Shown here in pieces: positions 49,860 through 58,875 of a stretch of 64,000 bases of DNA (position 1 is its first letter; each line of letters starts with the position of its first letter). Below the pieces are notes generated by a model. That model saw only the letters and a program-made list of their open reading frames with translations, ran no database searches and had not been told where the DNA came from. The DNA is from Multivorans sp965232105. GTDB lineage: Bacteria; Acidobacteriota; Thermoanaerobaculia; Multivoradales; Multivoraceae. The position numbers and the translations under genes are program-made. The stretch spans positions 1,736,001 through 1,800,000 of the forward strand of contig OZ246956.1 of assembly GCA_965232105.1 (NCBI GenBank). The letters run 5' to 3'.

Positions 49860-52800
49860 TGAACGGCCGACGCATCTTCGCCGCCGTGACAGTAGGTCAC
49901 CTCGGCATCGACATCTTCAACAGCATGGGGCCGGTGCTGCTGGCCTTCCTGAGGGTGCCGCTCGGCCTCAGCGCCGCGCAGATCGGGCTTGCGGTCGGAC
50001 TGTTCCAGGTGCTGGCCGGTACGACGCAGCCGGCCTTCGGCTGGTTGGTCGACAGGGTCGGCAGCCGCTTCCTGGGTCCATTCAGCGTTGCCTTCAACCT
50101 GGGGTGCATGGCGCTGGCGGTCGCTGCCGCTGCCGCGACGGGGAGTTTTGGACTGTTCCTCATTCCGTTCGCCCTCGCGGCGGTCGCCTCCGGCGCGTTC
50201 CATCCTCTGGGCGTGATGCACTCCAGTACGGTGAACGTCGCCCGCTCGGCCACCTTCACCGCCATCTTCTTCTTCTGCGGTCAGCTCGGGCTCACCACCG
50301 GGCCGTATCTGGCGGGGCTGGCGCTCGACTGGGCGGGGCTTACGGGGATCTACTGGCTCGTGCTGGTCGTGGCGCCGGTGCCGCTGTTCATGGCCTTCGC
50401 GATGGGGCCGCGGCGGGTCAACGCGGCGCCTGGCCCGTTGCGGTCCGCCGATGACAGGCCGGCCGGTGGCGCGGAAGCGCCCGCCAGTCGCCGGCGACCG
50501 ATGCGCGGCGGCGTGATCGCTCTTCTGGCCCTGGTGTTCGCCAGCCGGTCCTGGGCCATGTTCGGAACGATGGCGTTCCTGCCTCTCCTGTTGAGCCAGC
50601 AGGGATACAGATCCTCGACTCAGGGGCTTGCCAGCGGGCTGTTTCTGCTCGGGGGCGCGGTCACGGCGGTTCTTGCGGGGGCCTGGGCCGATCGTTGGGG
50701 GCGACGCCTGGTCGTCTTTCTGACGACGTTGCTCGGTTCGCTGCTGCTGGCGCTGGTGCCGGAATCCGGAGGCCTGATCTTCGCCGTCGTAGTGCCGTGC
50801 GGAGCGTTGCTGGGGGCGTCGCATTCCATCCTGATCGTCATGGCCCAGGAACTGCTGCCCTGGCGCCGGGGGCTGGCTTCGGGAACGGCACTCGGCTTCC
50901 TGTTCGCGACGGGCGGGCTCGCCACCTGGGGAATCGGAGGGCTCGCCGATCGTTTCGAACTGACTTCGGTGCTGCAGGTCGGCGCCGTCGTCGGCCTGGT
51001 GTCGGCGTTTGCTTCGCTGCTCCTGCCGAAACGGGAGCAGGCAGGACTGACCGCGGCGCCGGCGGTCTCGGCGGTGATCGTCCTCGCGGTCGCGGGTTCG
51101 GTCCTGGCTTCGCCGCGCGCGGCATGGGCCCAGTTGAACGGTGAGATCAACGGTCAGGTCCGGAGCGCGGCCACTGGAGAGCCGCTGCCCGGCGCGGAGA
51201 TCAGGATCATCGGCGAGCAGTTGTACAGCCCCAGGGTCGTTCACGTCGGCGCCGGCGGCAGCTACCGGGCGCCGGGCCTGCCGCCCGGCAAGTACAGCGT
51301 CGAGGCGGGCGTCGAGGGGTTCGCGACCTCCGCGGCGGAGAACCTGATCCTGGTGACGGGAGGTGTCCTGCGGGTCGACTTCGATCTTCGACCTGGCGGC
51401 GCCTCGAGTCTCGACCTCAAGTCGTCGCCCTTGCTGGACGTGGTCACGGGCAGCGACGGCAACGTGCTGGCCGGCGACGACCTGCGGGAGCTGCCCGGCT
51501 CCACCGCGGCGGTCAACCTGGACCTCGCTACGGGTCTCGACGCGGTGGCTGGAGGACTGGCGGTCAACGGCTGGTCGCCCGGACTCGTCAACTATCGGAT
51601 CGACGGGCAGGAAACGGCCGTCGACACGCGGGAAGCGACGGCGGTGGACCTCCATTGGGTCGATCAGGTGCGCGTGCGAACGATGGACTTCTCGGCGGCG
51701 CTGGCAGGCCCGCATGTCGACCTGATTACGCGGACGGGCGATACGGCCTGGCGGGTGAACGGCGGTCTGTCGGCTGTCGAGCCGCTGGACCGGGCGAAGA
51801 GACCGGCACTGCGGCAGCAGCCCGATGACCGGGCCTCCTTCGGCGGCGCCGATAGCAGGAGGATCTCCGGCGAAGAGGCATATGTCTTCGTTGGCGGTCC
51901 GCTTCGCGACGAGCGCGCGCGGGCCTTCGGCGGCCACTCGACGGGCCGGGCCAGAGGTGTCTTCGATCTGTTTCTGGCAGGCGCGCCGTTGACGTGGCGG
52001 GAGACGACGGAGTTGTCGGTCGGCAAACTGGACTGGTGGGCCGGGTCGGCCAGCAACCTGAGCCTGAAGCATCATGAGGGGGCCACGGAACTCGATGGCC
52101 GTCGGCCCGCCTTGCTGGTGCTTCCCGACGCGAACGGAGCGGAGAACAGGCGGTCCAGTCACCAGACGACGAGCCTGAACGTCGAGTGGGGTGTTTCGGA
52201 TCGGCTGTGGCTCCGGCTCTTCGGCGGCCGCTCCGACCTTCGCGATCGCGCCGACCCCTGGCAGGACACGGGCGTCTACTTCGTGGCGCCCGCCCCTGGT
52301 CTCGTCGCGGGCTCTCTGTACCCGCGGACCGCGGGGCCGCTACGGCGGTTGGCGGCACGCCGAAACTGGGCCGTGGAACCGTCGTTCTTCCTGTTCGATC
52401 ACACCCTGGAGGTCGGCATTCAGAGTACCCGCGGCGATTTGCAACTGCAGCGCTTCGATCATCCTGGCCGGGAGCTGCGGATTGCCGGCAGCCCCTTGCC
52501 GGAGTGGCGCGGCGAGCCTCTCGGAGCGGGCGGTTTGCGGCAGAAGAAGCGGGCGCTCTACGTCCAGGACGCCTGGCGCCTGGCGGGAGTGTTCGACCGG
52601 CGTCTGACCCTGCATCTGGGACTGCGTGCCGAGGAGGAGTCGACCGGGCCGCTCGAAGTCGGTTTCGGCGATCGCACGGAACCCCGGATGGGTTTCGCCT
52701 GGGACGTCACCGGGCGCGGAAAGTGGAATCTCTACGGAGGCGTTGCCTGGTGGCACGTGGACGCCTTCCACCCCGTCGCCGGTTTGGCGGGTATCGACGG

Positions 52801-53809
52801 ACTGGCGATCCTGGAGACGGCGGGGTACTCCGGTTCGCCTCTGTTCTTTGAGCGTGCCGCCGCCAGTTCCGACCTGCGTCCCGGTTTGGTGCGGGAGGTC
52901 CAGTTGGGAACGAGATACCAGTTCCTGCCGGACGTCGTGATCTCCGCGCGTCTCGCCCGCCGCCGGTTGCGAGACGGCATTCGACTTGTTCCCGTGGTCG
53001 ATGACGGCACGGTCGTGCCGACGCTGCTGACGCCCGGCGTGGGTGCCGGTACAGGTCTCCGGGGAGGTACGAGCGACGATCTGCCGCGGTTGCAGCAGGA
53101 CTGGTGGGGCGCCGAACTCAACGCGAACGTCGGTTTCAGCCCGGCCTGGCGCGTTCACTTCACCTACCTGCTGAGTCGGTTGACCGGCAACCACGAGGCC
53201 GGCGGACTGGCGCTTCAGGCAATCAGTGGAACGGACGTTCATCCGGGACTGGCGGCGTTCGATCTCTGTTCCTCGCCGGTGCCGTGCGATGTGTTCGACA
53301 TAACAGACGAGAGTCGGCGCCTCGACGTCGACCGCGAGCACCAGTTCGCCGGCTGGTTCGTGCTGTCTCCGGGGGACCGGTTGGCGACCGCCCTCGTCTA
53401 CCGGTTCCGCACCGGCGGGTCGTACGTGCCGAGGACGGTGGCGGTACGGGTCGACGAGGAGAAACGCATTCTCAGCACGGGACTCGCGCCGCTGCCTCCG
53501 GGTCCGGAGACACCAGTCAAGAGCTCGGACCTGAAGCGGGTGGACCTTTCCCTGACCTACCGCATCCCGCTGCGCTCCGAGCACCGGCGACTGTCCTTCT
53601 TCGCCGAGGCGCTGAACGTCTTCGACCAGGACGCCGCCACCGATCTCTGGCCGCTCGCCTACTTCGATCCGGTGCTGATCGGTCCGGGGGCCGGCGCCGT
53701 CGCCGACGCCGTCGCCGCGCAGCAGCCGAGGCCGGACGGTCGCGAAGGCTTCCCGGCCGCGTTCCAGGACAGCCGCCGGGTGCGGGCCGGTTTGCGGCTG
53801 CAGTTCTGA
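49859..53809 (+). CDS. Composite ORF: MFS transporter followed in frame by TonB-dependent receptor-like protein
   Basis: One uninterrupted frame of 1316 codons from ATG 49859 joins two proteins. Codons 1-390 are a 12-segment MFS permease ('LGIDIFNSMGPVLLAFLRVP', 'DRVGSRFLGPFSVAFNLGCM', 'GAWADRWGRRLVVF'), close to the Fsr fosmidomycin-resistance type. After 'LLLPKREQ' comes a second signal-like sequence ending 'SPRAAWAQ' near codon 425. A carboxypeptidase-regulatory domain follows ('NGQVRSAATGEPLPGAEIRI'), then a plug-like region and a beta-barrel that ends in 'AGLRLQF', the usual terminal phenylalanine. An inner-membrane permease cannot remain joined to an outer-membrane barrel, so either the polyprotein is cleaved at the internal signal or the receptor starts separately (GTG 51074 is in frame). 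A lost stop codon or sequence error is also possible. Confidence 0.85.
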   Translation: MNGRRIFAAVTVGHLGIDIFNSMGPVLLAFLRVPLGLSAAQIGLAVGLFQVLAGTTQPAFGWLVDRVGSRFLGPFSVAFNLGCMALAVAAAAATGSFGLFLIPFALAAVASGAFHPLGVMHSSTVNVARSATFTAIFFFCGQLGLTTGPYLAGLALDWAGLTGIYWLVLVVAPVPLFMAFAMGPRRVNAAPGPLRSADDRPAGGAEAPASRRRPMRGGVIALLALVFASRSWAMFGTMAFLPLLLSQQGYRSSTQGLASGLFLLGGAVTAVLAGAWADRWGRRLVVFLTTLLGSLLLALVPESGGLIFAVVVPCGALLGASHSILIVMAQELLPWRRGLASGTALGFLFATGGLATWGIGGLADRFELTSVLQVGAVVGLVSAFASLLLPKREQAGLTAAPAVSAVIVLAVAGSVLASPRAAWAQLNGEINGQVRSAATGEPLPGAEIRIIGEQLYSPRVVHVGAGGSYRAPGLPPGKYSVEAGVEGFATSAAENLILVTGGVLRVDFDLRPGGASSLDLKSSPLLDVVTGSDGNVLAGDDLRELPGSTAAVNLDLATGLDAVAGGLAVNGWSPGLVNYRIDGQETAVDTREATAVDLHWVDQVRVRTMDFSAALAGPHVDLITRTGDTAWRVNGGLSAVEPLDRAKRPALRQQPDDRASFGGADSRRISGEEAYVFVGGPLRDERARAFGGHSTGRARGVFDLFLAGAPLTWRETTELSVGKLDWWAGSASNLSLKHHEGATELDGRRPALLVLPDANGAENRRSSHQTTSLNVEWGVSDRLWLRLFGGRSDLRDRADPWQDTGVYFVAPAPGLVAGSLYPRTAGPLRRLAARRNWAVEPSFFLFDHTLEVGIQSTRGDLQLQRFDHPGRELRIAGSPLPEWRGEPLGAGGLRQKKRALYVQDAWRLAGVFDRRLTLHLGLRAEEESTGPLEVGFGDRTEPRMGFAWDVTGRGKWNLYGGVAWWHVDAFHPVAGLAGIDGLAILETAGYSGSPLFFERAAASSDLRPGLVREVQLGTRYQFLPDVVISARLARRRLRDGIRLVPVVDDGTVVPTLLTPGVGAGTGLRGGTSDDLPRLQQDWWGAELNANVGFSPAWRVHFTYLLSRLTGNHEAGGLALQAISGTDVHPGLAAFDLCSSPVPCDVFDITDESRRLDVDREHQFAGWFVLSPGDRLATALVYRFRTGGSYVPRTVAVRVDEEKRILSTGLAPLPPGPETPVKSSDLKRVDLSLTYRIPLRSEHRRLSFFAEALNVFDQDAATDLWPLAYFDPVLIGPGAGAVADAVAAQQPRPDGREGFPAAFQDSRRVRAGLRLQF

Positions 53810-53815
53810 TTGTCT

Positions 53816-56446
53816 TTACACGAGCTCGCTCAACCGCCCTAGCGCGGCCAGCAGGTCGGGTTGTTCGGTGAGCACGCCGCGTAGCGGGTCGGTCCTGAGC
53901 TTCTTGAGCCGTTCGGGCAGCGACCGGATGTTGTGGTCGCGCAGGTCGAGGCCGGGCTTGACCTCGGACCAGCGCAGCGGCGTCGAGACCGGCGCCGCCG
54001 GGAGCGGTCTGACGCTGAAGGGGGCGACGAGCAGCCTGCCGCGGCCGTTCTGGACGAAGTCGATGTAGACCTTGCCGCCGCGGCGTTCGGGGTTGCGGGT
54101 GATCGTGGCGATGTCGGGCAACTGGCGGCAGATGATCTGGGCGATGAGTTGGCCCAGGCCGCGGGACTGCTCGAAGGTGCAGGCGCCGCCGAGCGGCAGG
54201 AGGACGTGCAGACCGCTCGAGCCGCTGGTCTTGACGAAGCTGGGCAGCTCGATCTTCCGGCACAGGCTGCGGATGCCCAGGGCGATCTCGATCACGTCCT
54301 CGAAGGGCGCGTCCTTCGGGTCGAGATCGAGGATGCACCAGTCGGGCTGGCCGAGCTGGTGCACCCGGCTCGACCACACGTGGAGGACGATCGCACCCAG
54401 GTTGGCGATGTAGACCAGGCTTTCGCGGTCCCGGCAGACGAAGTACTCGACTTCCTTGCCGGTCCGGGGGCTCACCAGCTTCACGGTCTGCAACCAGTCC
54501 GGCGCGAAGTCGGGTGCGTTCTTCTGGAAGAAGGACTTGCCGGAGGTACCGTCGGGATAGCGGGTCATGACCAGCGGCCGGTCGGTCAGGTAGGGCTGCA
54601 TCGCGTCGGCGATCTCGGCGTAGAAGTCGATCAGGTCGCCCTTCGTGTAGCCCTCTGCGGGCCAGAACACCTTGGACCTGTTCGTCACGTCGACGCGCCG
54701 TTCGGGCGTCGGCGGCGGGTCGCTCCCGGGAGCTCGCGGCCCGGCGCGGCGTACGCAGTCCTCGATCGGCTTGTCATCGCGCAAGCGGAGGAAGACAGGG
54801 TGCCGGAGCACGCCGTGGGGGGTCCATTCCTTGTAGCGAACCTCGCAGATCAGCTCCGGGTGGGGCTCGATCCAGGTCTGGTCTTCGACGCGGCCCCCCA
54901 TCAGGTCGCTGTCGCCCAGCGGCTTGTCGGCGGGATCGTCGGCGTCGGCGTCGGCGTCGCTGCCCGCGCCGACGGGCGCCCGGCACGGCGGGCCGTCGCG
55001 CCGGTTGGCCGACAGTCGGTCCGCCAGCTCCGCGAGGATCGCGTCGCTGAACCCGGTGCCGACGCGTCCGGCATAGACGAGGCCGCCGGCTTTGCCGCCG
55101 CTGGCTGCCGCCGTGCCGCCGGCCTCCGCATCCCAGACCGCCAGGTGGAGCGAGCCGAGGCCGACCCGGCTGCCCTTGGGCGGCGACATGCCGACGATGG
55201 CGAAGTCGGCGGTCCGTTCGGTGCGCAGCTTGACCCACGACGACGACCGGCGGCCGACGTAGCGGGAGTCGCCGTCCTTGGCCATCGCGCCTTCGAGGCC
55301 CATCGCCGCCACCTGCTCGAAGAACGCCTCGCCCTGCTCCTCGATGTGGTCCGAGTAGCGGAGCGGCCCGGCCGGGGGCAGGACCTTCGCCAACAGGGCC
55401 TTTCGCTCCAGCAGGGCCAGCGACCGCAAGTCTGATCCCTCGAAGGCGACGAGATCGAAGGCGAAGAGGGTCGCGGGCCGGCGCACGGCGGCCTGTTCGA
55501 TGTCAACCGGTCGGCTGAGCAGGGCGCGCGTCTGCAGCCTGGCGAAGCTCGGCCTGCCGCCGCCGTCGAGGACGGTGACCTCGCCGTCCAGGACCAGGGA
55601 CTGCACCGGCAGGGCGCGCAGGGCGCGGACCAGTTCGGGGTAAAGGGCGGTCACGTCGCCGCCGTTCCGATAGCGCAGGAAGACGTTGCCGCCTTCCCTG
55701 GCCGCCACCAGGCGGTAGCCGTCGTACTTCAGTTCGTAGATCCAGCCCGGCCGGGAGAACGGCCGGTCGCCGGTGACCGCGAGCATCAGTTGCAGCGAGC
55801 GCGGCTCGACGTTTTGCTGTCGCGCGCCGGATTCGGCGACGTCGGCACGCACCTCCTCGATCCGCTCGCAGCCGTCCCCGAGTTCCTCGACGGTCAGGCC
55901 CGAGAGCACGGACTCCGGCGGCAGGTCGTCGTCACCGTCCTCGCTCTCCGGCCGGGCGGCCGCGTCGGGCTTCTTCATCAGCAGCCACTGGTTGCCGTCG
56001 TCCTGCTGGCGCCGGCCGCCCGTGCGAAACAGGGTCCAGACGCCGCGCAGCTTGTAGCCGTGGAGTTCGAAGAGGAGCTTGCCGTTCTCCAACCCGGCGA
56101 CCGGGTCCTCGAGCGGCCTCCAGCGGCCGCTGTCCCAGACGATCATCGCCCCGGCGCCGTAGTTGCCGGCGGGGATCGATCCCTCGAAATCGGCGTACTC
56201 CAGCGGGTGGTCCTCGGTGGCCACCGCCAGGCGCTTGACCTCGGGGTCGAGGCTGGGACCGCGGGGCACGGCCCACGACTTGAGAGTGCCTTCGAGTTCC
56301 AGGCGCAGGTCGAAGTGGACGCGGCGTGCCGCGTGCTTCTGGACGACGAAGCGGCCGGCGGCCGTCCCCGTCGCGGGACCGAAGGGTTCGGGCGTCGCCT
56401 CGCTCGATCGCTTGCGGCGGTAGGCCTCGAGATTGCCGCCAGGCAT
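53816..56446 (-). CDS. ligD: Multifunctional ATP-dependent DNA ligase LigD
   Basis: The product is about 876 residues, with the start taken at ATG 56446 because GGGAG lies about 10 bases upstream; ATG 56455 is too close to that site. The order is phosphoesterase, ligase, polymerase. The 3'-phosphoesterase shows His38, His44 and Asp46 in 'QKHAARRVHFDLRLE'. The ligase domain has the AMP-accepting lysine at about 240 in 'YELKYDGYRLV'. The polymerase shows 'YPDGTSGKSFFQKNAP' and the metal pair in 'CILDLDPKD'. This is the three-domain organisation found in Pseudomonas and many Acidobacteria. With Ku it performs non-homologous end joining of double-strand breaks. It is divergent from the ku gene with a 114-base shared region. 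Confidence 0.96.
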   Translation of the reverse strand: MPGGNLEAYRRKRSSEATPEPFGPATGTAAGRFVVQKHAARRVHFDLRLELEGTLKSWAVPRGPSLDPEVKRLAVATEDHPLEYADFEGSIPAGNYGAGAMIVWDSGRWRPLEDPVAGLENGKLLFELHGYKLRGVWTLFRTGGRRQQDDGNQWLLMKKPDAAARPESEDGDDDLPPESVLSGLTVEELGDGCERIEEVRADVAESGARQQNVEPRSLQLMLAVTGDRPFSRPGWIYELKYDGYRLVAAREGGNVFLRYRNGGDVTALYPELVRALRALPVQSLVLDGEVTVLDGGGRPSFARLQTRALLSRPVDIEQAAVRRPATLFAFDLVAFEGSDLRSLALLERKALLAKVLPPAGPLRYSDHIEEQGEAFFEQVAAMGLEGAMAKDGDSRYVGRRSSSWVKLRTERTADFAIVGMSPPKGSRVGLGSLHLAVWDAEAGGTAAASGGKAGGLVYAGRVGTGFSDAILAELADRLSANRRDGPPCRAPVGAGSDADADADDPADKPLGDSDLMGGRVEDQTWIEPHPELICEVRYKEWTPHGVLRHPVFLRLRDDKPIEDCVRRAGPRAPGSDPPPTPERRVDVTNRSKVFWPAEGYTKGDLIDFYAEIADAMQPYLTDRPLVMTRYPDGTSGKSFFQKNAPDFAPDWLQTVKLVSPRTGKEVEYFVCRDRESLVYIANLGAIVLHVWSSRVHQLGQPDWCILDLDPKDAPFEDVIEIALGIRSLCRKIELPSFVKTSGSSGLHVLLPLGGACTFEQSRGLGQLIAQIICRQLPDIATITRNPERRGGKVYIDFVQNGRGRLLVAPFSVRPLPAAPVSTPLRWSEVKPGLDLRDHNIRSLPERLKKLRTDPLRGVLTEQPDLLAALGRLSELV

Positions 56447-56542
56447 CGTCAGCATTCTCCCAGAACGCGGGGCGTCTCTCCGGGGAGTCTCCGGCCGTTT
56501 GTGTCAACGCTCTTTGCGGTAGAACCGCCGAACCGCTTTCGG

Positions 56543-56551
56543 TGCTATGAT
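56543..56551 (+). promoter_or_regulatory. Extended -10 promoter element for ku
   Basis: TGCTATGAT matches the extended -10 form TGnTATnAT and lies nine bases before the ku ATG. No convincing -35 is present and no ribosome site can be seen, so a nearly leaderless transcript is suggested. Confidence 0.45.
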
Positions 56552-56560
56552 TTGTCGCCT

Positions 56561-57505
56561 ATGCCTGCACGTTCCGTTGGCGCCGGTACCGTCTCGTTTG
56601 GCCTGGTTTCGATCCCCGTCAGGCTCTACTCGACGTCGGAGACCTCAGGCGGGGTTCGCTTCAACATGCTCGACCCGACCGACAACACGCGGGTCAAGCA
56701 GCAGTTGGTGAACCCCCGGACCGGCGAACTCGTCGAGCGCAAGGAGACGATCAAGGGCTACGAGTTCGGCAAGGGCCAGTACGTCACCTTCAGCAACGAG
56801 GAGATCAAGGAGCTGCAGGAGAAGGCCTCGCCGGCAATCGAGATCACCGAGTTCGTGCCGCTTGCGGAAGTCGAGCCGATCTACTTCGAGAAGTCCTACT
56901 ACCTGGGGCCGGAGAAGGGCGGCGAGCGCGCCTACCGGCTGCTCAGCGAGGCGATGCGAAGCACGGGGCGCTCGGCGTTGGCCAGGCACGCCGCGCGCGG
57001 CAAGCAGTACCTCGTCATGCTGCGGCCCTACGCCTCGGGTCTGCTGATGCAGCAACTGAAGTACGAGGACGAGCTGAAGGCCTTCGACGAAGTGCCGCTG
57101 GGCGAGGAAACCGAACTCAAGCCGGGAGAACTCGAACTCGCGGTGCAGTTGATCGAGCAGATCGCTTCCGACGACTTCAAGCCCGACCAGTACACGGACG
57201 AGGTCCGCAAGCGGCTGTGGGAGGCGATCCAGAGCAAGATCGACGGCCGCGAAGTCGCCGAAGACGAGACGGAGGCGCCGCAGGCGCAGATCATCGACCT
57301 GATGGAGGCGCTCAAGGCGAGCCTCTCGAAGAACGGCGACACGGAGACCGGCGACGCTGCGGGCGGCCGCAAGTCGAAGACCGGTTCCCGCAAGGCCGGC
57401 GCCGCCGGGTCGTCGAAGAAGAAGATGGCTGCCGCCGGCAAGGCGACGAAGAAGCGCGCGCGCCGGGCGAAGGCGGATCCCGAGCGCAGGGCCGCTGTGG
57501 GTTGA
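56561..57505 (+). CDS. ku: Non-homologous end-joining protein Ku
   Basis: The 314-residue protein starts 'MPARSVGAGTVSFGLVSIPV', the conserved N-terminus of bacterial Ku. 'ETIKGYEFGKGQYVTFSNEE' and 'LARHAARGKQYLVMLRPYAS' follow, with the DNA-encircling core intact. The last 60 residues form a Lys/Ala/Arg-rich tail ('GSSKKKMAAAGKATKKRARR'), as in several bacterial Ku proteins where such a tail aids DNA binding. The homodimer holds broken ends and recruits LigD, encoded divergently. The ATG at 56561 is the natural start, although the frame is open far upstream. No ribosome site is visible. Confidence 0.96.
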   Translation: MPARSVGAGTVSFGLVSIPVRLYSTSETSGGVRFNMLDPTDNTRVKQQLVNPRTGELVERKETIKGYEFGKGQYVTFSNEEIKELQEKASPAIEITEFVPLAEVEPIYFEKSYYLGPEKGGERAYRLLSEAMRSTGRSALARHAARGKQYLVMLRPYASGLLMQQLKYEDELKAFDEVPLGEETELKPGELELAVQLIEQIASDDFKPDQYTDEVRKRLWEAIQSKIDGREVAEDETEAPQAQIIDLMEALKASLSKNGDTETGDAAGGRKSKTGSRKAGAAGSSKKKMAAAGKATKKRARRAKADPERRAAVG

Positions 57506-57695
57506 CGTGAGCCGTTGTCAGTGAGCCCTCAGCGCGAGGGCGTCAGGGCCGTTACCGCGGCCGTTATTCAACTGACTGGATCCGCGCACGCACTCGGACG
57601 GGGAGAGGCTAAGGTAGCCCTTCGTCTCAGTCGTCCGCTGGTCGCCGCCCGCGGGTAAGCAGGATTGCCCGGTAGTCAACACAGGAGTCTTCGAG

Positions 57696-58223
57696 ATCGC
57701 ACCCCCATCCAAAGAGCCGCGCATCAACCACCGGATCCGGAAAAGCCCGGTACGGCTCATCGATCAAGACGGTACCCAACTGGGTGTCGTCGCCCTGGAT
57801 CAGGCCAAGACGCGCGCTAACGCGGCACGGCTCGATCTCGTTGAAGTAGGTCCGAACGCGGATCCGCCCGTCGTTCGCATTCTGGACTGGGGCAAGGTCA
57901 AGTTCGAACGCGACAAGAAGAACAAGGAGTCGCGGCGAAAGGCGGCGACGATCGATCTGAAGGAGGTCAAGTACCGGCCGACGATCGATCCGCACGACTA
58001 CCAGATCAAGACGGACCGCGCGTTGCGCTTCCTGCGCGAGGGCAAGAAGGTCAAGGTGACGATCTTCTTCCGCTACCGTCAGCTCCGCCGGCCGGAACTC
58101 GGCGTCGCGATTCTGGACAAGGTGAGTTCGGCGATCGAGGGTGTCGGCGAGGTGGAGACCCGGTCCGGCCTGGAGGGCCGTCAGATGACGATGATCCTCA
58201 ACCCGGCGCCGCAGGAGGACTGA
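57696..58223 (+). CDS. infC: Translation initiation factor IF-3, with an ATC start codon
   Basis: The frame ending at 58223 encodes a complete 175-residue IF-3: 'KEPRINHRIRKSPVRLIDQD', 'LDLVEVGPNADPPVVRILDW', 'IDPHDYQIKTDRALRFLREG' and the closing 'LEGRQMTMILNPAP'. No ATG, GTG or TTG exists in this frame between the upstream stop at 57615 and a TTG at 58023, deep inside the C-terminal domain. The ATC at 57696 has AGGAG (57683-57687) eight bases upstream and gives the usual N-terminal length. infC of Escherichia coli starts with AUU and is autoregulated because IF-3 rejects non-standard starts; ATC here fits the same logic. The usual partners rpmI and rplT do not follow. The 190 bases upstream (57506-57695) show no promoter I can fix. 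Confidence 0.95.
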   Translation: MAPPSKEPRINHRIRKSPVRLIDQDGTQLGVVALDQAKTRANAARLDLVEVGPNADPPVVRILDWGKVKFERDKKNKESRRKAATIDLKEVKYRPTIDPHDYQIKTDRALRFLREGKKVKVTIFFRYRQLRRPELGVAILDKVSSAIEGVGEVETRSGLEGRQMTMILNPAPQED

Positions 58224-58290
58224 GTCCGAATCAGGGCGGAGCAGCCTCCTGGGGCGAAGTTCCGCCTAGGGCTGCCATCGAGATGAAGAC

Positions 58291-58875
58291 GTGAACCTGC
58301 GCGTCCCGGTGGTCGTCTTCGCGGTGCTGGTCGCACTCTGTGCGGTTGTGCTGGCTGTCGCCTTGACGGACGAGCCGGCCGACAGCCGCGGCATCGACCA
58401 TCCCGAGTTCGAGACGATGCGCCAGGGCGGCGGCTCCGAGCGCCACGACTCCGTCGTGTTCTGGGGCTGGCTCTACGGCACCCTGTCGATTGCGCTCTTC
58501 GCGGGTTTCATGGCGCTGGGGTTGCGGCGCCGCGGTCGACTGCCGGACGGTAGCGGTCCGGCCCTGGTGATCGGTCTGGCGCTCTTCGCGCTGGTCTTCA
58601 CGCTGCTCATCCTGAGCTACCGCGCCTATGTCGCGCCGGGCGCCGAACGGACGTTGTTCGGGTCCTTCCCGCGGCCCTCGGCATGGATGCTCTATGGCAT
58701 CTGGCCCGTTCCCCTCGTCTTTGCCGTGCTCTACATGCGGAACTTCGACCGCTGGGTGATCAGCGAGGACGAGGTGGCGGAGTTCGAGCAGTTGGTCGCC
58801 GAGTCGCGCCGCGAGCGAGGGGCGGCCAGCGGAGCGGACGGCGGGGACGGCGGCGGCCCGGGTGGAGCGGCGTAG
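58291..58875 (+). CDS. Small membrane protein, unknown
   Basis: The 194-residue protein has an N-terminal hydrophobic segment ('VPVVVFAVLVALCAVVLAVA') and three further ones near residues 57-77, 88-108 and 128-146. A hydrophilic, Gly-rich C-terminus of about 45 residues contains 'WVISEDEVAEFEQLVAESRR'. I recognise no family. Its stop is immediately followed by the ATG of the broken symporter, so it was probably co-transcribed with it and might have been an accessory subunit. Confidence 0.75.
   Translation: MNLRVPVVVFAVLVALCAVVLAVALTDEPADSRGIDHPEFETMRQGGGSERHDSVVFWGWLYGTLSIALFAGFMALGLRRRGRLPDGSGPALVIGLALFALVFTLLILSYRAYVAPGAERTLFGSFPRPSAWMLYGIWPVPLVFAVLYMRNFDRWVISEDEVAEFEQLVAESRRERGAASGADGGDGGGPGGAA

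Noticed and set aside
57520..57545. A weak hairpin (CCCTC...GAGGG) after ku as terminator
   Set aside because: Only five pairs and no T tract; too little to support a call.
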